Origin: Metellina segmentata
Taxonomy: Eukaryota; Arthropoda; Arachnida; Araneae; Tetragnathidae
Length of the DNA stretch: 64,000 nucleotides
Reading direction: 5' to 3'
NCBI GenBank assembly: GCA_947359465.1
Contig: OX375880.1
Coordinates: forward strand, 23,822,714-23,886,713
Made by a program: the position numbers and the translations under genes. Each line of letters starts with the position of its first letter. The first letter of the stretch is position 1. Below, in pieces: positions 11,567 to 26,500 of the stretch. The notes beneath the pieces are model-generated. The model was not told where the DNA came from, made no database searches, and saw only the letters and a program-made list of their open reading frames with translations.

Positions 11567-14500
11567 ATGTACACCTTTCAGCAGGTTTTTATAATCGCCT
11601 GCTCTTTCGTAGCGGTGAATTGTTTGATGTTCCGATTACCCGCTAACAGCAGACGGTGTTTGAAAGAAGAAATTCATAAAGGTGTTTTGGTTAGTGGCGA
11701 ATACGATCTAAGTGATGCACCTGGTCAGAAAGCAGATTTAATAGTAAGTTTGTAAATTTTGATATTTGTCAATCGTCACCTAAAAATTCAAAGAGGAACG
11801 AAATCATTGAACTTGGTGCGTTGAACGCAACATAAATTTATCAATTAACAGTTAATATGTGGTCCCACAATCAAAAATATCTATTCCTTTTGTTACTCTG
11901 CTTATGTACCTATCACACCCGCCTGTTGCTTTTCTGCATGTAACTAGTAGTTTGGAAGCAACGAGAGTCATAACTGACAGCACTGCAAAACCCCGAAGGT
12001 AGTTGGCCTCATTGCACCTTGCTGTTGATCCAAAGTAGTCCAACTTTACTATTACTTTAAATTCATAGAAATTAAAAGTATGATTCTGATATTGTTTAAT
12101 TATGGGTTTATTTAAATTTCATAAACTAGTAAAGTGTAGGTCAGCAATTTAGCTTCCAGACTTGCTGCACATATGCAATCAACCAGGTTGCTTATAGCCA
12201 TCTAAAAAGTATCGTTTAACAGCTTTTATACGACATCAAAGTATAATTTTCTTTTTAAGTGTATTGATAAGATTGTTTTGCTGTTTAATTTGTTAAATCT
12301 TTAAAATTTGTCACAAGTTTTATGCATGATTGTACAAATTAAAAGGGTAATACTGACTGATATGTTTGTACGAAAAGTTCTAATGTATTCACATAAGAAA
12401 ATTTTCTGACAGTCTGATTTATGAAACTGGATTTCAAAACATTGTGATATAGACAGTGTATGGTCCATTGTGATATAGACAGGTAAAATCCTGCATTGTG
12501 GCATCAATTTTTTTGTTGCCAAATTGTAATTGTTTGTGATAATTATAAGACACTAACTTCTGTGACCTCGCCATTAACCATATATAGTTTTGAATGAAAA
12601 GTGGTGTAACTCTGCGATTCATTTTTAAATATTTTTATTTCTGAGTATAAATCAGGCTAAGTGTAGTATTATAAATCTGTGTACTCCTTTCATCAGATTC
12701 ATTTCACTAATCTGTATTTGAACTGTGCCAAAATAATATCTAGTAATCATTTTAAATACAAACTCTTTTCACTAACTGACCTAGCAAAACTCTAAAAAAA
12801 AGGTCTATGGTGTCAATGTGTACTAACCAGAACTTTCTTGCCACTGAGTAATAACAGGAAATGCAGGTACCTACAGTGTAAACAAACATGTATTGACAAC
12901 ATTTTGGCATTGGATTTTTAGAGTTCAACGCCACGTACATTTGCAAAGGACTGCAGCCTCGCCTGGCTGTATGTGAAATCCTTTATTTGTTTATATTGTA
13001 TCTGGCCTGATGTTTTCTCTGGTTTTGCTACTGTGTGGAAATAGCTTAAGATAGGGGATTGTTGAGACTGAGAGAAGGGATTCCCTGCACTGGTTGTTAG
13101 TGGGAATGATCATTGAACTGGCTGGTCGTCAAGTTAGGAGCACCAGCAACAACTACAGTTGTGAAAAGAACCTAAAAATGCTAAATTGTTTGGAAGTTCC
13201 TTTTTGTTTTCTCTGAAGTTTATTATGAGACGGCATTTCAACGTAAATTCAAGTCAGCTGAGCCTGTTAAATTAGTTGCTGGTCATAGCACTTGTCTGCC
13301 ATTCGATGGGTCGCAGCTTCGAATCCCAGTTTGTAAGCGCACGGATGTTAGTGATTGTCCTCATTAAGAGTAGTGGTGGTCCACCCATTATGTAAGTACT
13401 CCTTTCATAAATAGCAGTCAGTTTGATCTTTGTATAGGCCGAGTTTGGAAAAAAGTACAGTTGAACTCCAAATCAATTGGGACCAGACCCTATCCTGATA
13501 ATCAAATATCCAGTTTGAAAAATTCAAGTTAAAAGATTGTTTTTTAGTAAAAAAATTTAATTTTACTTTGGTATGTTTTCAGTTATTAAATTACAATACA
13601 ATTTTGCTTACGTTTTGTACTTGCATACTGTATTAAAATGTATTATTGCTTGAACATATTGGTCAAAGTCAGTTGTTTCGCACTCATTTCTCTGCAGCCT
13701 AGTCTCGCATGCACTTGATGGTGAGTAGCTATAGATGTTCGCACCACCCTATCCATTTTAGTGCTGTGTCAAGGCACTCAAATGCCTTACTAGCTGACGG
13801 TCCTGTATGGTTCAGTAGCAGTGTCGTCATCTGCTGAGTCACCAATGAGTTTTCACACTTTGAATGAGTTTATCATCAGTGAAAATTTGGAATCAAGGGT
13901 CTGAAGAATCACACACCAGCCACTCATCTATGTCCTCTGCACTGCACTCTGAATATCCAGGAATGTCCTCAACTGACACTTCGTCCTTTTCGTTTTTATC
14001 ATTCACCAATAAGAAACTTGAAATGCTAATTTTACTGATTTCTTTTTCTCAAACAATCTGGATAAATGGAGTTCGTATAATTGAAGTTCTTCTGTACAAA
14101 TAATTTTTAAGCAAATTGGATATCACATGCTATCTATACAAGTAGACATTAAAATTTAATCAATTAATATTTAAAATTCATGAATCATTTTGTACCCTAC
14201 TACTTGAACTGTCTCAATGGCAGACAGTTCAAGCTTTCCTTAATCTGTTTTCACTGCATTTTAAATATTACGTAATGAACATCTAAATTATTTTATTTAT
14301 TGAAATTAAAATTATTTTCCATTTTTGTTTATGTGTATATTATTCTATACTTATCTGGGAAATTCATTTTACTTTCTCTACTTAGGTTACAGATACAAAA
14401 GGACATATATTAGTTTCAAGAGAAGATGTAGACAAAGGAAAATTTGCTTTTGTTACAGATGATTATGACGTGTTTGAAGCTTGCTTTGTTTCAAAATCGC

Positions 14501-17500
14501 CTGCAGGTAAAATGTTAATTCTTTTTAAGTTTATTATATTTGAATGTTAACATCTATTTTAAATTCAAAATGTTTTTACCTCATTCAACACCAAAGTAGG
14601 GATAGATTTCCTTTACTTCTTCTGCAGCACGTTTCTACACATGTATGCTTCTGTTTTTATGTGTATATCTAATCTTCAGGGCAACTTAATATGTATAATT
14701 TACTATTTACAAAATCAATTATAGTATATCCTCACTTGCATGTGCTGTATACAACCTGTGTGATTACATGTTGGAGGCTTATATTTAATTATACATGGAA
14801 ATTGCTATGTTTATGCCAAAATACATAGGCGCTGTTTACATCTTATTTAATTGTTTTAGACCCAAAGTCTTGTAGCTTTTTTAAGCTGCTATATATTGTT
14901 GTTTTACTATCAAAATGTTTATGGAGCAATAAAAAAAATCTAGATTTCTAACCAACCAGACCAGATAGACTAAATTCTAGACCATTTATGAAATGCATGA
15001 TTTAAAAGTGGCTAATAGATGGCTTTTGTAACTAATATTTGCTTATGAGTTTTTGAAACAAGTTTAGTAAGTATATCTGTAACATTAATAACATGAATTT
15101 GCAAGGTTTTGATAGAAAAATGACGAAATATCTTTATTTGGAATTTCTCAGCTGATTCTAAATTCAATTTTGCCAAGTTTTTTGACAAGATCAAAACATT
15201 GAAACCCATTGACAAGATTTTTGTTTCAGTGTATTAATTTTAGTTCCAATCAGAATAAAAGTGTTTTATAAGACAAGCAATAAATTAAAAGTTGAAGTTT
15301 TTAATGAAAAGTTACCTTTTTTTATTTAACAAATTGTTGGGTTCGTTTTACCCCACTATTGATTTATTGAAATGTGATTGCTTCCAAGATTTTATTTGTG
15401 TGTTGATTTAACTAATCAAAGCATGTTAAATAATCCAATCTTGATGAAAATCAAAAACCATTTTATCTTAGCGAAAATTAGCTATCATGTTTGTTGATAT
15501 ATATAAAGTAACATTTTAATTTTCTAGCTAACATCACAGAAGGTAAGTCATTGGAATTTGGAAAGGTGTATGTTATTTGGGTTTGGGCTTTAAAGTTAAA
15601 AAGCAAAATTATATTATAAGAGTGGTGTTTTTCCTCTTTTCTTTTTCCAAAATTGAAAAAGGTTTGTTGGTACTCTCATTTTCTTTGATATATTGTAATC
15701 TTGATATTGATGTTTTCTCCTTTTTAAATGTATTTTAATGCAATAAATGTATGCAAATATTTCAGAAGTTTCGTAATAGATCATCAGAGTTAAAGGTGGT
15801 AAAAGGCTATTTATATCAATAAATTATTCATTTATTGTATATCTTTTTATAGTTCTGAAGCTGTTATTACTGTTATTTTGTTTTGTAAAAAGGTTTGGAA
15901 TATTAGCCTATAAATGGGGCTCAGTGGGCATGCCAACTGTGCTAATAACATTCGAGTTATAGGTGGCACATGTTCAATTCTTGTTAGATGCATTTCCCTT
16001 GGGTGTATTTCTCTTATGTGTCAGTAAAACTTTCATTGTGTGTGTTTGTCTTCTTGATATTGCATATCTTGTGTCTGACGCAGCATGGCCAAGTATGCGC
16101 CCTTGCACCATGAAACCCTAACAAACCAATTGCCTATAAACACAACTGAGGGGGCCAAATTGCCCGTTGTCTAAGTCCCGCCTACGTGATTGGGGACCTG
16201 GTCGCTGGAAAATTCCTTTGGATTCAAATAGTGGACTGTATGAGGTACTAGAAATAGCTACTAGGTATAACTAAAATTTATTTACAATTAATAAACTATT
16301 TACACGAATATTTGGATTGGGGCAATCCCCTTTTCCATACAAGAGGTTGGGAGCACAATAGTGCGTCCGCTGAGTTCGAATGCTATCTAGCGTCTGCCCA
16401 AGACGGGATATATTTTGGTGAAGCTATCGCCTCATTGGCGAGCTTGCAGCTCGCCAATTCAACCATAGACACCAGGCTCCAACATCCCGCCCGGCGTTGC
16501 AATGTTTACATTCAACATGAGATACAAAACAAGTACTAAAAATGCAACAATACAGAAAAATGAATAGTAAAATATGTACATCACACTGGCACATAAACAA
16601 TATTAGAATAAGGAAACAAGTGAAATACTAAAAAACCTAAATTTGTAAAATTATTGTGTTGGGTATCCGTAACACATACTTATTACTACATGAATTAAGT
16701 TGCATTATTAGGTAACCTATGTTCACAATACCATGTGAATATTTCAGTTATCATGAGATATGGGTAAAATACAAATTTTAGAAATACACCTCTTGTAAAG
16801 GCCACTTGGTGTTTGTACCTTTACAACTCTCACCCTTTGATCAGGACCTGGTATGACCTCCATAATTCTTCCTAAAACCCATTTACAAGGAGGGAGGTTT
16901 TCCTCCTTTACCAAAACTAATGTTCCTATAGTAATATTGTTCTTTTCAAATTGCCACTTCGAGCGCTGTTGAAGGTGGCTTAAATAATCACGGTGCCAGC
17001 GTTTCCAAATTAATTGAACCATTTTTGTAGTTCTCTTCCACCTAGATAATCTATTATCGGCCTGTGGAACGATATCTGGTTCGACCAAAGCATTTATGGG
17101 GCGACCAATAAGAAAATGCCCTGGAGTTAGTGCGTTAAAATCATTACTATCTGAGGACAGAGGCATTATTGGTCTGGAATTTAGAATTCCCTCTATTTGA
17201 ATTGTTACAGCATAAAATTCTTCCCAAGTAAGGGTTGAATTTCCAACTGTCCTTCGCAAATGGTACTTGAATGATTTTACGCCTGCCTCCCACAACCCTC
17301 CAAAATTTGGGGCTCTAGGAGGAAGGAATTTCCACTCAATCTCCTCAGAGGATAGGTAATCGGCTAGATTGTCATCAAGATTTTGTACAAGATTGTGTAG
17401 ACGTTTTAATTCCAAATTGGCTCCTACGAAGTTTTTAGCGTTATCCGAGTATAATTTAGCAACCTTACCCCTTCTAGAGAAAAATCTCTTCAAAGTCGCT

Positions 17501-20500
17501 ATCAATGCTTCGGATGTTAGATCCGAGACAACTTCTAAATGAACTGCCTTTGTTACAAAACAGACAAAAATGGCAACATAAACCTTATGTAAAATCCCCT
17601 TTCTTTGGCCTTTATATTATGAGAAATGGACCACAAAAATCTATTCCACTTATATTGAAGGGTGATCCGGGATTTACTCTATCTGAGGGTAGAACTCCCA
17701 TGATTTGATCCATAGTAATTGGTTTCTGCCTAAAGCACGTTATACATTCTCGAACAACACTTCGAGCCAGATTTCTGCCATTAATGAGCCAAAATTTTTG
17801 TCTAACTGAATTGAGCAAAGTTTGAGGTCCTACATGCAAGTTTCTAACATGGAAATATCGCACAATCAATTTGCTCAAAATATGCCTTGCTGGCAAAATT
17901 ATTGGAAATTTAGTATCATATGGAAGATTTGATTGATCAAGACGTCCACCAACTCTCAAAAGATCGTCTTTATCTAGGAATGGGTTTAAAAATCTTAACT
18001 TACTCTTTTTGGAGATGGACAAACCCTTTCGAATTGACTCAATTTCTACACTGTACTCTTCCCTCTGGACCATGCGACATAAAACTGTCTCAGATTCCCT
18101 TAATTCCGACCCTGACAGGGGTCCATCAAATTTTTGTTCAGGTTTCCTGGAATTGTGAATGAATCTGAAAATAAAGCTTACCATACGAATCAATTTCAAA
18201 TAACTATTAGAGGATTTAAGAATATCGATTAGAAAGCAATTCTCGTTAGTCAAAGTCAATGTACACTGTGGTGAAAGTTTCAGTTCCTTGAGATATGCAC
18301 TGTCCTCAGTGCCACGAATATCACCTTCAGAAATAGTTAATTCTTGTTGCAAGAATTCTGGACCATTCCACCACTTCTTGTTTTGAATTATGTCCTTGGC
18401 ATCTAATCCACGAGAGATAATGTCAGCAGGGTTGTTTTCAGAGCTTACATGCCCCCAATGATAGTTCGCTGTTAGTCGCTGGATGGTGGCAACACGATTA
18501 CTCACAAATGTCTTAAGTTGATGCGGTGATTTCTTGAGCCATGCGAGCACTATAGTAGAATCACTCCACAAGAATACACGATCAACCTCCATTCGTAACT
18601 AATTCAAAACCCGTTCCATTAGTTGTGACAACAGGACAGAAGCGCACAATTCCAAGCGAGGAATGGAAACTGTCTTTAAGGGAGCTACTCGAGATTTGCT
18701 ACACAGTAGTGTTGAAGTAATTGTGAGGTCTTGAGAGATCACCTGCACATAAACTGCTGCTCCATATGCTAAGGATGAAGCATCGGCGAATCCATGAACA
18801 ATAATTCGGCCTCCATATCGAATACATCTAGGAATCTTGATATCCTCTATTAGTTTCAATGCTGAGACGAAACAACTCCATTCACGTGACATGTTTTCTG
18901 GGAGCCTTTCATGCCAGTCGATTTTTAACAGCCACAATTGCTGCATAAAGATTTTCGCCCTTGTAATGAGAGGACCAAGTAACCCAAGAGGATCGAATAT
19001 TTTTGCTATGGTGGAGAGTACTGAACGTTTTGTGAGGATCTCCCTTGCATCAATTTTAACTCGATAGGAAAAGCAATCAGTTTGTGGTTCCCACAACATT
19101 CCTAGAGTTTTTATTGGTTTTACTTCAGTGGGATTTGAAGAGTGAAAAAGGTATTCTTGATCTTCTGTTGGAATATCCTTCAACAGTTGAGGATCATTGG
19201 CACACCACTTGTGCAATTTCATGCCTCCTTTTTTCAGCAAATGAACCAATTGGGATTGCAATTCCCTTGCGGTTGTTAAGTCCGATGTTCCGGATAAGAC
19301 GTCATCCATGAAGAAGTCTGTCAAAACAATTGGTGCAGCCAAGGGAAAAGACGTGTTCTCATCATGAGCAAGTTGTTGAAGTGTTCGTGTAGCGAGATAA
19401 GGCGCATTCATGGTGCCGTAGGTTATGGTGTTAAGGTTATACACCTTCAAAGATTCCTCTGAGCTATTTTTCCACAAAATCCTTTGCAGGTTCCGTTGGG
19501 ACGGATGTATCCATATCTGTCTACATTTTTTCGACGTCAGCTGTAAATGCATAGGCGTGTTTTCTAAAGCGTAACATTATTGAAAAGAGGTCTTCTTGCA
19601 ATACTGCCCCTTTCAACAGTACATCGTTCAAGGAAAACCCACTTGTAGTTTTAGCAGAAGCATCAAATACTACACGCAACTTAGTTGTGGTCTTTTCCGG
19701 TTTATACACCCCATGGTGTGGCAAATAATACGGTATTTGAGAACCAACTTCTAGGTCAACCCTTTCCATATGATGCAAATCCAAGTACTCCTTCATGAAA
19801 TTTGCATAAAGGGTTTGCATTGTTGGTTCTCTTTCTAAGCGGTTCCAAATCGAATTTAATCGCCTGGATGCGATACCCTTGGAACATCCTAAAAGCTGAA
19901 TTCCATTCTCTTTCATTGGCATCTGAACTACGTAACGTCCGTCTGCATTTCTTTGATGAGTGCGCAAAAAATGTTCCTCACAAAATTTTTCTACCTCGCT
20001 GAGTACCTGTGTTGGTTCATCGACACTTTCTATTTGCCAAAAGGTTTGCAATGTTGCATCTAACGAGTTCGTTTCTAATGACAAGTGACAGTATCGCCTT
20101 GTAGGAGTGTCACTAGGTAGCGACCCTGAAACTACATAGCCAAAAGCAGTTTCTTGAAATAACAAGCTCTCATCATCAGTACGAATTCTTCCCTCTCTCA
20201 TAAGTTCAAAAAATAATTCAGCCCCAATCAACAAATCGATTCTACCTGGCTTAAAAAAGTCGGGGTCAGCTAGATATATATTTTGATTTAACCGGACGTG
20301 CTTGATATCTAAATATGTTGCAGGTGTGACGTCGGTTATTTTTGGTACGATTAAGAATTCTACAGTTTTTACAAAATCTCCAGTTGCGTTCGAAATATTT
20401 CCAGACATTTTTGTTTTTACAGTGAGGGAAGAACCATTTAAACCACTGATTTGCGCATTCCCAGGTGGCGAAACTTGCCATGGAACCCAAATCCAAAAGA

Positions 20501-23500
20501 GCCCTAAAACTCCGTTTTTCCCCGTTCGAATCCAAGACGTAAATCATTGCAGTACTCAACATTACAGTCTTGGTGAGATAAGCAAGTGGGGAACTATTCG
20601 TTAACGAAGCTTGTGCAGCTGCGACAGTCGATTTTACGATTTCACTTCCCCTCAGCGGAAAATTCCTCTCTGCCAAGCATCCTTCCCTTTCTTGCTTTTG
20701 TTGTTCTGTGGGGTAGGGGTTGGTTGTATTAGGTTTCCTATGCAACAAGGAGTGGTGCTTCTTGGCGCAAAGGGAACAGTTCAATTTTGATCTACAATCG
20801 GAAACCCTGTGGGATTTGCCCAAGCAGTTGAGACACAGGTTTTGTTTCTTAACATGCTCGAATCTCTTGGAAAAATCCATTTTTTGAAACATTTGACATT
20901 TATGTATTGTATGCTGGCCCTTACACAGTACACAAGAATTAAAAGAAGCATTTGAATTGGCAAACAAGTTTTTTGATTTGCTAGTTTGGTAGGGCACATT
21001 CATATTAGAGATATTTAAGGATGCATTCCTATTTAAATTTTCTAGAATTTGACTTCTCTTTTCCAAGAAATTTAAGAAGTCGTCAAATGAGGGAACTTCA
21101 TTGGATGTCAAAGTCAGTTCAAATTGTTTAGCTGATTCGAGATCCAGTTTCTGGAAGATTATGTTCATTAACAGAATGTCAGACAAATTATTTCTTTCGA
21201 ATTCCAATATCTTCAGAGCTCTAATGTTCTTGCGTAAACAATCAATGAGGTTTCTCACCTCCTTAGCTGATTCATTCATTAATTTGGGATAATTTAATAT
21301 ACCACGAATGTGGGTATCAACTATAACTCTTTTGTTTTCATATCTATCTTCCAAAGCTTTGAGCAAAGATGAATATGTGTCATCAGACGTTTCGATTTGT
21401 CTGGCAACTCCCTTTAATGATGCACGCAAATAATACAATTTTTGGTTATCAGTTAATTGAGAGTTATACTCTATTAGGTTACGAAATTGAAGTTTAAAAC
21501 TTCTCCATTCATCATATTCGCCGGAAAATTGAGGCAATGGGATCTCCGGCAGCTTTACTGCAACTTTCAAATGTTTGTTAGCATCAAGTTTTGATTTTGA
21601 TTCATCTAATTTCAAGGCATTTCTATTTTATCAATAAGGTATTTCAATCTTACCTCAATTTGTTCAAGTCTGCTGTCCAGTTCATCTAGGGACTTGTCGG
21701 TTTCCGTAAGGTCCACTTCCTGGGGAAGTCTGTAATACCGCGCACGAAGTTGTTCCACACTATTTTGCACATCCTTCTTGATGTCCAGCTTCACATTCAG
21801 TTCAATTAGACTGCCTGAATGTTCTTCAAAATTGGAAATAAATGTTTCTAGCTTAATCGTTTTGTTTCCTAAGGCATCCTTTTGCCTATTCAAACTAAAG
21901 ACTTGGGTTTGAGCCATAACGAGGGCTGCTTCGAGAACAATTCAATCCAAGGATTTTCAATCAAATTCAAATAATGTCCGTCAAACGAGCTCCGGCTCAC
22001 TGGAACAAAAGATGAGGGGGCCAAATTGCCCGTTGTCTAAGTCCCGCCTACGTGATTGGGGACCTGGTCGCTGGAAAATTCCTTTGGATTCAAATAGTGG
22101 ACTGTATGAGGTACTAGAAATAGCTACTAGGTATAACTAAAATTTATTTACAATTAATAAACTATTTACACGAATATTTGGATTGGGGCAATCCCCTTTT
22201 CCATACAAGAGGTTGGGAGCACAATAGTGCGTCCGCTGAGTTCGAATGCTATCTAGCGTCTGCCCAAGACGGGATATATTTTGGTGAAGCTATCGCCTCA
22301 TTGGCGAGCTTGCAGCTCGCCAATTCAACCATAGACACCAGGCTCCAACAACAACAATACAGCTATGTATTATACTCAGTAGTACAGACAAAACTTAATG
22401 TGGTAGGCTTTTTATGTAAACTCGGAGTGTAAGAAAATTGCTCATTTATTTTGTTGTCAATAATGGTAGACATGTAGTCCACCAAGGTGACTGTTCCTCT
22501 TTTAATACATTGTATTATCTGTACTAGGGAAGCCCGCCGCCTGCTTGTTAACGCTCGCCAATCTCCGGAAGATCGATTTGCAATCCTCATTGGTTCGCTT
22601 GCATCAATGTTTACAAAATATATTCCAAAAAATATATTTTTCAAACATAAATTTGTTGTGCTACAGAAAAATTATACAGTACCTCTGGAATCAGAATTTG
22701 AACAAATTTTTATTTTAAATGTGAACGCTGCTTAGGAAAATAAATACCAAGCATGTCGTTTGTAAGCTGCAACAGCTAGAGTAATATTTATTTATTCAAT
22801 AGAAGTTTAGCCGATAACGCTATAAATTCAATTGAGGCACGAGGCTTCGTGTTAAACAAACAATCGTACAGTGTTGCCTAAACCCGATAACAAATAACGT
22901 CTTTTTGCATGCCACGTAAGCAAATTATTATAGTTATTTATGTTACGTATTTTTATCAATAATTTGGCTGTATTTATTTTATCTTTGTCCATATGCTTGA
23001 TTCAGATTTTCAGAATGACTACTTGTGTAAATTTTGAGCAATCTCTTCCAATTTAAAAGGAAGTGTTTGTTTCGCGGTAACAAAATCCTGATGATATATG
23101 GCACTTACAGCAATGAGATTTGGCACACAGATACTAAAAATTATTTGCAATTTTTGGGTCGTGGCTAATTTTAAAATTCAATCTAGAACATTTTAAAATG
23201 AAATTAATAGTTTTATTCTCCAACGAGTTCTTCAACATGTTTGTACCAGAGGGAGAAGAAACACAGGAATCTAGACTTTTCTACCCACATGACCTTGCTG
23301 TCAAGCTTTGGAATCATGCCAAGTTTTTTTAATCACGGTAGATTCTAAACTTATTTTTTCCGCTTTCATTTTGTGCAAAGGAATGATTTTCCACCAGAGG
23401 ATAAATAAAAAGTTTTAACTTTAATTACGTAGTTTTTTTTTCTATCTCCTAGACCGTTAAAGATAAGCATAAAAAATTCAACAGATTTGAAATCTGCGGA

Positions 23501-26500
23501 AAATTTTACCTTAATCGATACCTAAAAATATGATTTTCTTTAAATAAATCATTTTTAAATTGAAAATATCTTTTATATTTTCGAAAGAGATTGTGACATT
23601 AAGTGAAACAGACTGCATCTTCTGCCCTTCGTGTTAAAAAAAAGTAACAGATTACATTTCCTGTCCTATTCCATTTCAGGGAATGAGCAAAAAATAAAAA
23701 ACACTTTGACTGGGGTTGTTAATTCTTTTTTGTAAAATCGGAATCGCTAAAGACAGATTGAAAATTTCAATGGATTTGAAATCTGCTGGAAAATGTACAC
23801 CAGATTAATAACTTGCATCACGGCGTCGCCACGCTGTTTCTAGTGATACATAATGACTGAATTGACCCTGGGGAGAACCTTTTACCAAAAATATTGCAAC
23901 ATATGTTGGTATGTTTTTATAATAATAATTTTTTTTGGCATATTAAATTTTTCTTTTAGTTATTTGCAATCTAATTAAGTTAAACCCATGATTGTAAAAT
24001 GTTTCTAAAATATTTACTAGAACTTGATATTTTCTAGTTTTTTTATTTTAATCATACAAAATAAAAATTCAAAGTTAGCAACTTGTAGATTTAATGCCGT
24101 ATATCAGTGGTCCCCAACCCCCGGGCCGCAGACCGGTACCGGTCCGTGGATCAAATGGTGCCGGGCCGCCTAAGAAATATTTAATTATTTCCATTTTATT
24201 TACTGTAGGGTATTTATCTCAGGTTTGTGTGGTTCTTATCTATAAAATGTCCACTCAAATTAGGAGGCGTTAATCAGAACTTAAAATTTGTACTGTTATG
24301 TTCAATTATGATTTCGGAATTCTGTATGTCTCTATTTTACAATTTTGACAAATGTGACGACTGTTTTCAAGATGGCAGACAAAGTAGCTGAATTTAAGGC
24401 CAAACTGAAGTTTTGGGGACAGCGTGTAAACAGAGGCATTTTGGACATGTTTCAGATATTAGCGGGGATTTTAGGCGAGACTGAGCCTAAATATTCATTC
24501 TCCTAGTTGGTGCACGATCACCTGTCTTTGCTTTTAAAACAGTTTGAGCGCTTCGTGGGTATTTTGTGGTTGGGAAACCAAAAAATACCCACAAACTAGT
24601 AAGGAATGGATCCGCAACCCATGTGTCAACAAATTAGGTGAATCTAGCATGTCTGTGCAAGAAGAAGATCAACTGCTGGAGATTGCAAATGAAGGCGGCC
24701 TTAAAACTACGTTCGAGACAACAACTCTGCCGGTGTTCTGGATTAAAGTCATGGCGGAATACCCTGGGATTGCCACCACAGCACTTAAATCCTTATTGCC
24801 ATTTCCGACAACCTATCTGTGTGAAGCGGGGTTTTCTGCAGTGACAGCAACCAAAACAAAACGACGGAATAAACTGGACATAAGCAACACACTTCAGGTG
24901 TCATTGTCTCCTATTACCCCTAGATGAAACTGTCTCGTTGCAAAGAAACAAGATTAGGGTTCTCATTGATTTAGCGTTCTAGTGAGTTAAAATGTTAAAT
25001 CCCATTATATTAATTTTTTGGTGTAACTGTATTTTATTTTGAAGGCATGTTTAAATACAATTCAATTGAAATTATTAAATCAACGTCCCTTTCCCTCCCC
25101 CCCTCAGCGGGCCGCGTTAAAATTATCAAACGTTGATCCGGTCCGCAGCGATAAAAAGGTTGGGGAGCACTGCCGTATATGATACAATACTTTCATTCTT
25201 CATAAAACCAATCCACCTTAAATGGAAAATAAAGCTAGGATATGAACTCAAATAGCTAATTTGACGTGTAAAAGATTGTAGCTTATCATACTTAAGACTT
25301 CTTTTCTGAACCATCAACAGTCTGTTTTTAAAAAATGTTATGATGGAAAGACGTATTTTTTTAAATTTTCAATAGACAAAGCTGTTGAAGTTTTAAATAT
25401 GTTACAAGGTTCGATTCCTGTTCTGTGAATAATGAAAAATTGTATGTTTCTTATGTGTTTTAAAATTAATAATTGTGCTGTGCCTCATGTAATCCTTTAG
25501 ATTGTCAGAATTTTTGTGACAAAATTTTATACTAATTATAAGTAGTAATCAAAAGTGCTATTTTTATATACTATAGGCCAAAGAACTCAAGACAGAGATG
25601 TTGTGTTAAATTTGAAGCATGGCGTTGAAGCAAAGAGTTATGATAATGTAAGTAAAATATCTGTGACTGGTTGTAAATATATATACATTGAAAATTGTTA
25701 AAACTGAATTAATGTTACTTAGATTAAGCACCGTCTGCAGCACATCTCCTTTAGGAGTGTTTGAGTTTCATGAACTCAAGACACTTGTGATCTTCTTTCC
25801 CCTGTGGGATTTTCTTGTGTTTGGTACAGCTTAACCAAATATGGCCCTTGCGTCATAAAACAAATTACCAATGAAAGCAATCAACTAATCTTAGATTAAG
25901 CTTGACGGTTTTTCCCCTTCAGTTTATGAATTTAAATCACTGCTGTAAATAATTTGTTTCTTAGCTGAATTAGCTAATTATTTCAATTTCAGATCGCAGA
26001 AGTCGGCCGCCTGAAGCCATTGGAAGTAGAGTTACAGAAGCTTGAAGATCTGTCTGAATCTATCGTCAAAGATTTTGCATACATGCGTCAGCGAGAAGCG
26101 GAGATGCGAGACACGAATGGTAATTATAATTTAGATCTTTATTATTTGTAAATAACCTTAGCATGGAGCATTTCTTTTTCTGAATTATGATACAGTTAAT
26201 TAACCTTTACGCTACGGCACTTGGATTTTTTCAATCGTCTCTTTGGCCTGACTCTCCGATCCCCCTTTCATAGTATTGCGTGGCGTGAGAAGATATATCA
26301 CAGGAGCGTCTTTCTGCCTTTCCCACAGCGTTCACACCTCATGGTCGATAGGGTAGGGGGGGCACCGAACGAAAGGAGGGCCCCTCTAGAAGGTCAGTTG
26401 CAGACAGCTGGTAAATGGTGATGAATACCAGCCAAAGGGGGTAACATCCACAGTACACAAATCTATACCATGCCACTGATGTAAACTAAATTTTAGTGGT

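Larger units (their letters stand above)
16147..22350 (-). mobile_element. full-length BEL/Pao LTR retrotransposon
   Basis: A 6.2-kb element on the minus strand with two 338-bp LTRs (16147-16484 and 22013-22350) that I read as identical. They have TG...CA ends and are flanked by a 5-bp direct repeat ACAAC (16142-16146 and 22351-22355). The internal region encodes gag and pol in the order zinc-knuckle gag, protease, reverse transcriptase, RNase H, integrase. The identical LTRs imply very recent insertion. It sits in intron 2 of TMED10, antisense to that gene, between exon 2 and exon 3. The reading frame is broken in several places (see pol entry). Confidence 0.96.

Noticed and set aside
16312..16539. 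Open frame of 75 codons, repeated at 22178-22432
   Set aside because: It is LTR sequence of the BEL element read in the wrong sense.
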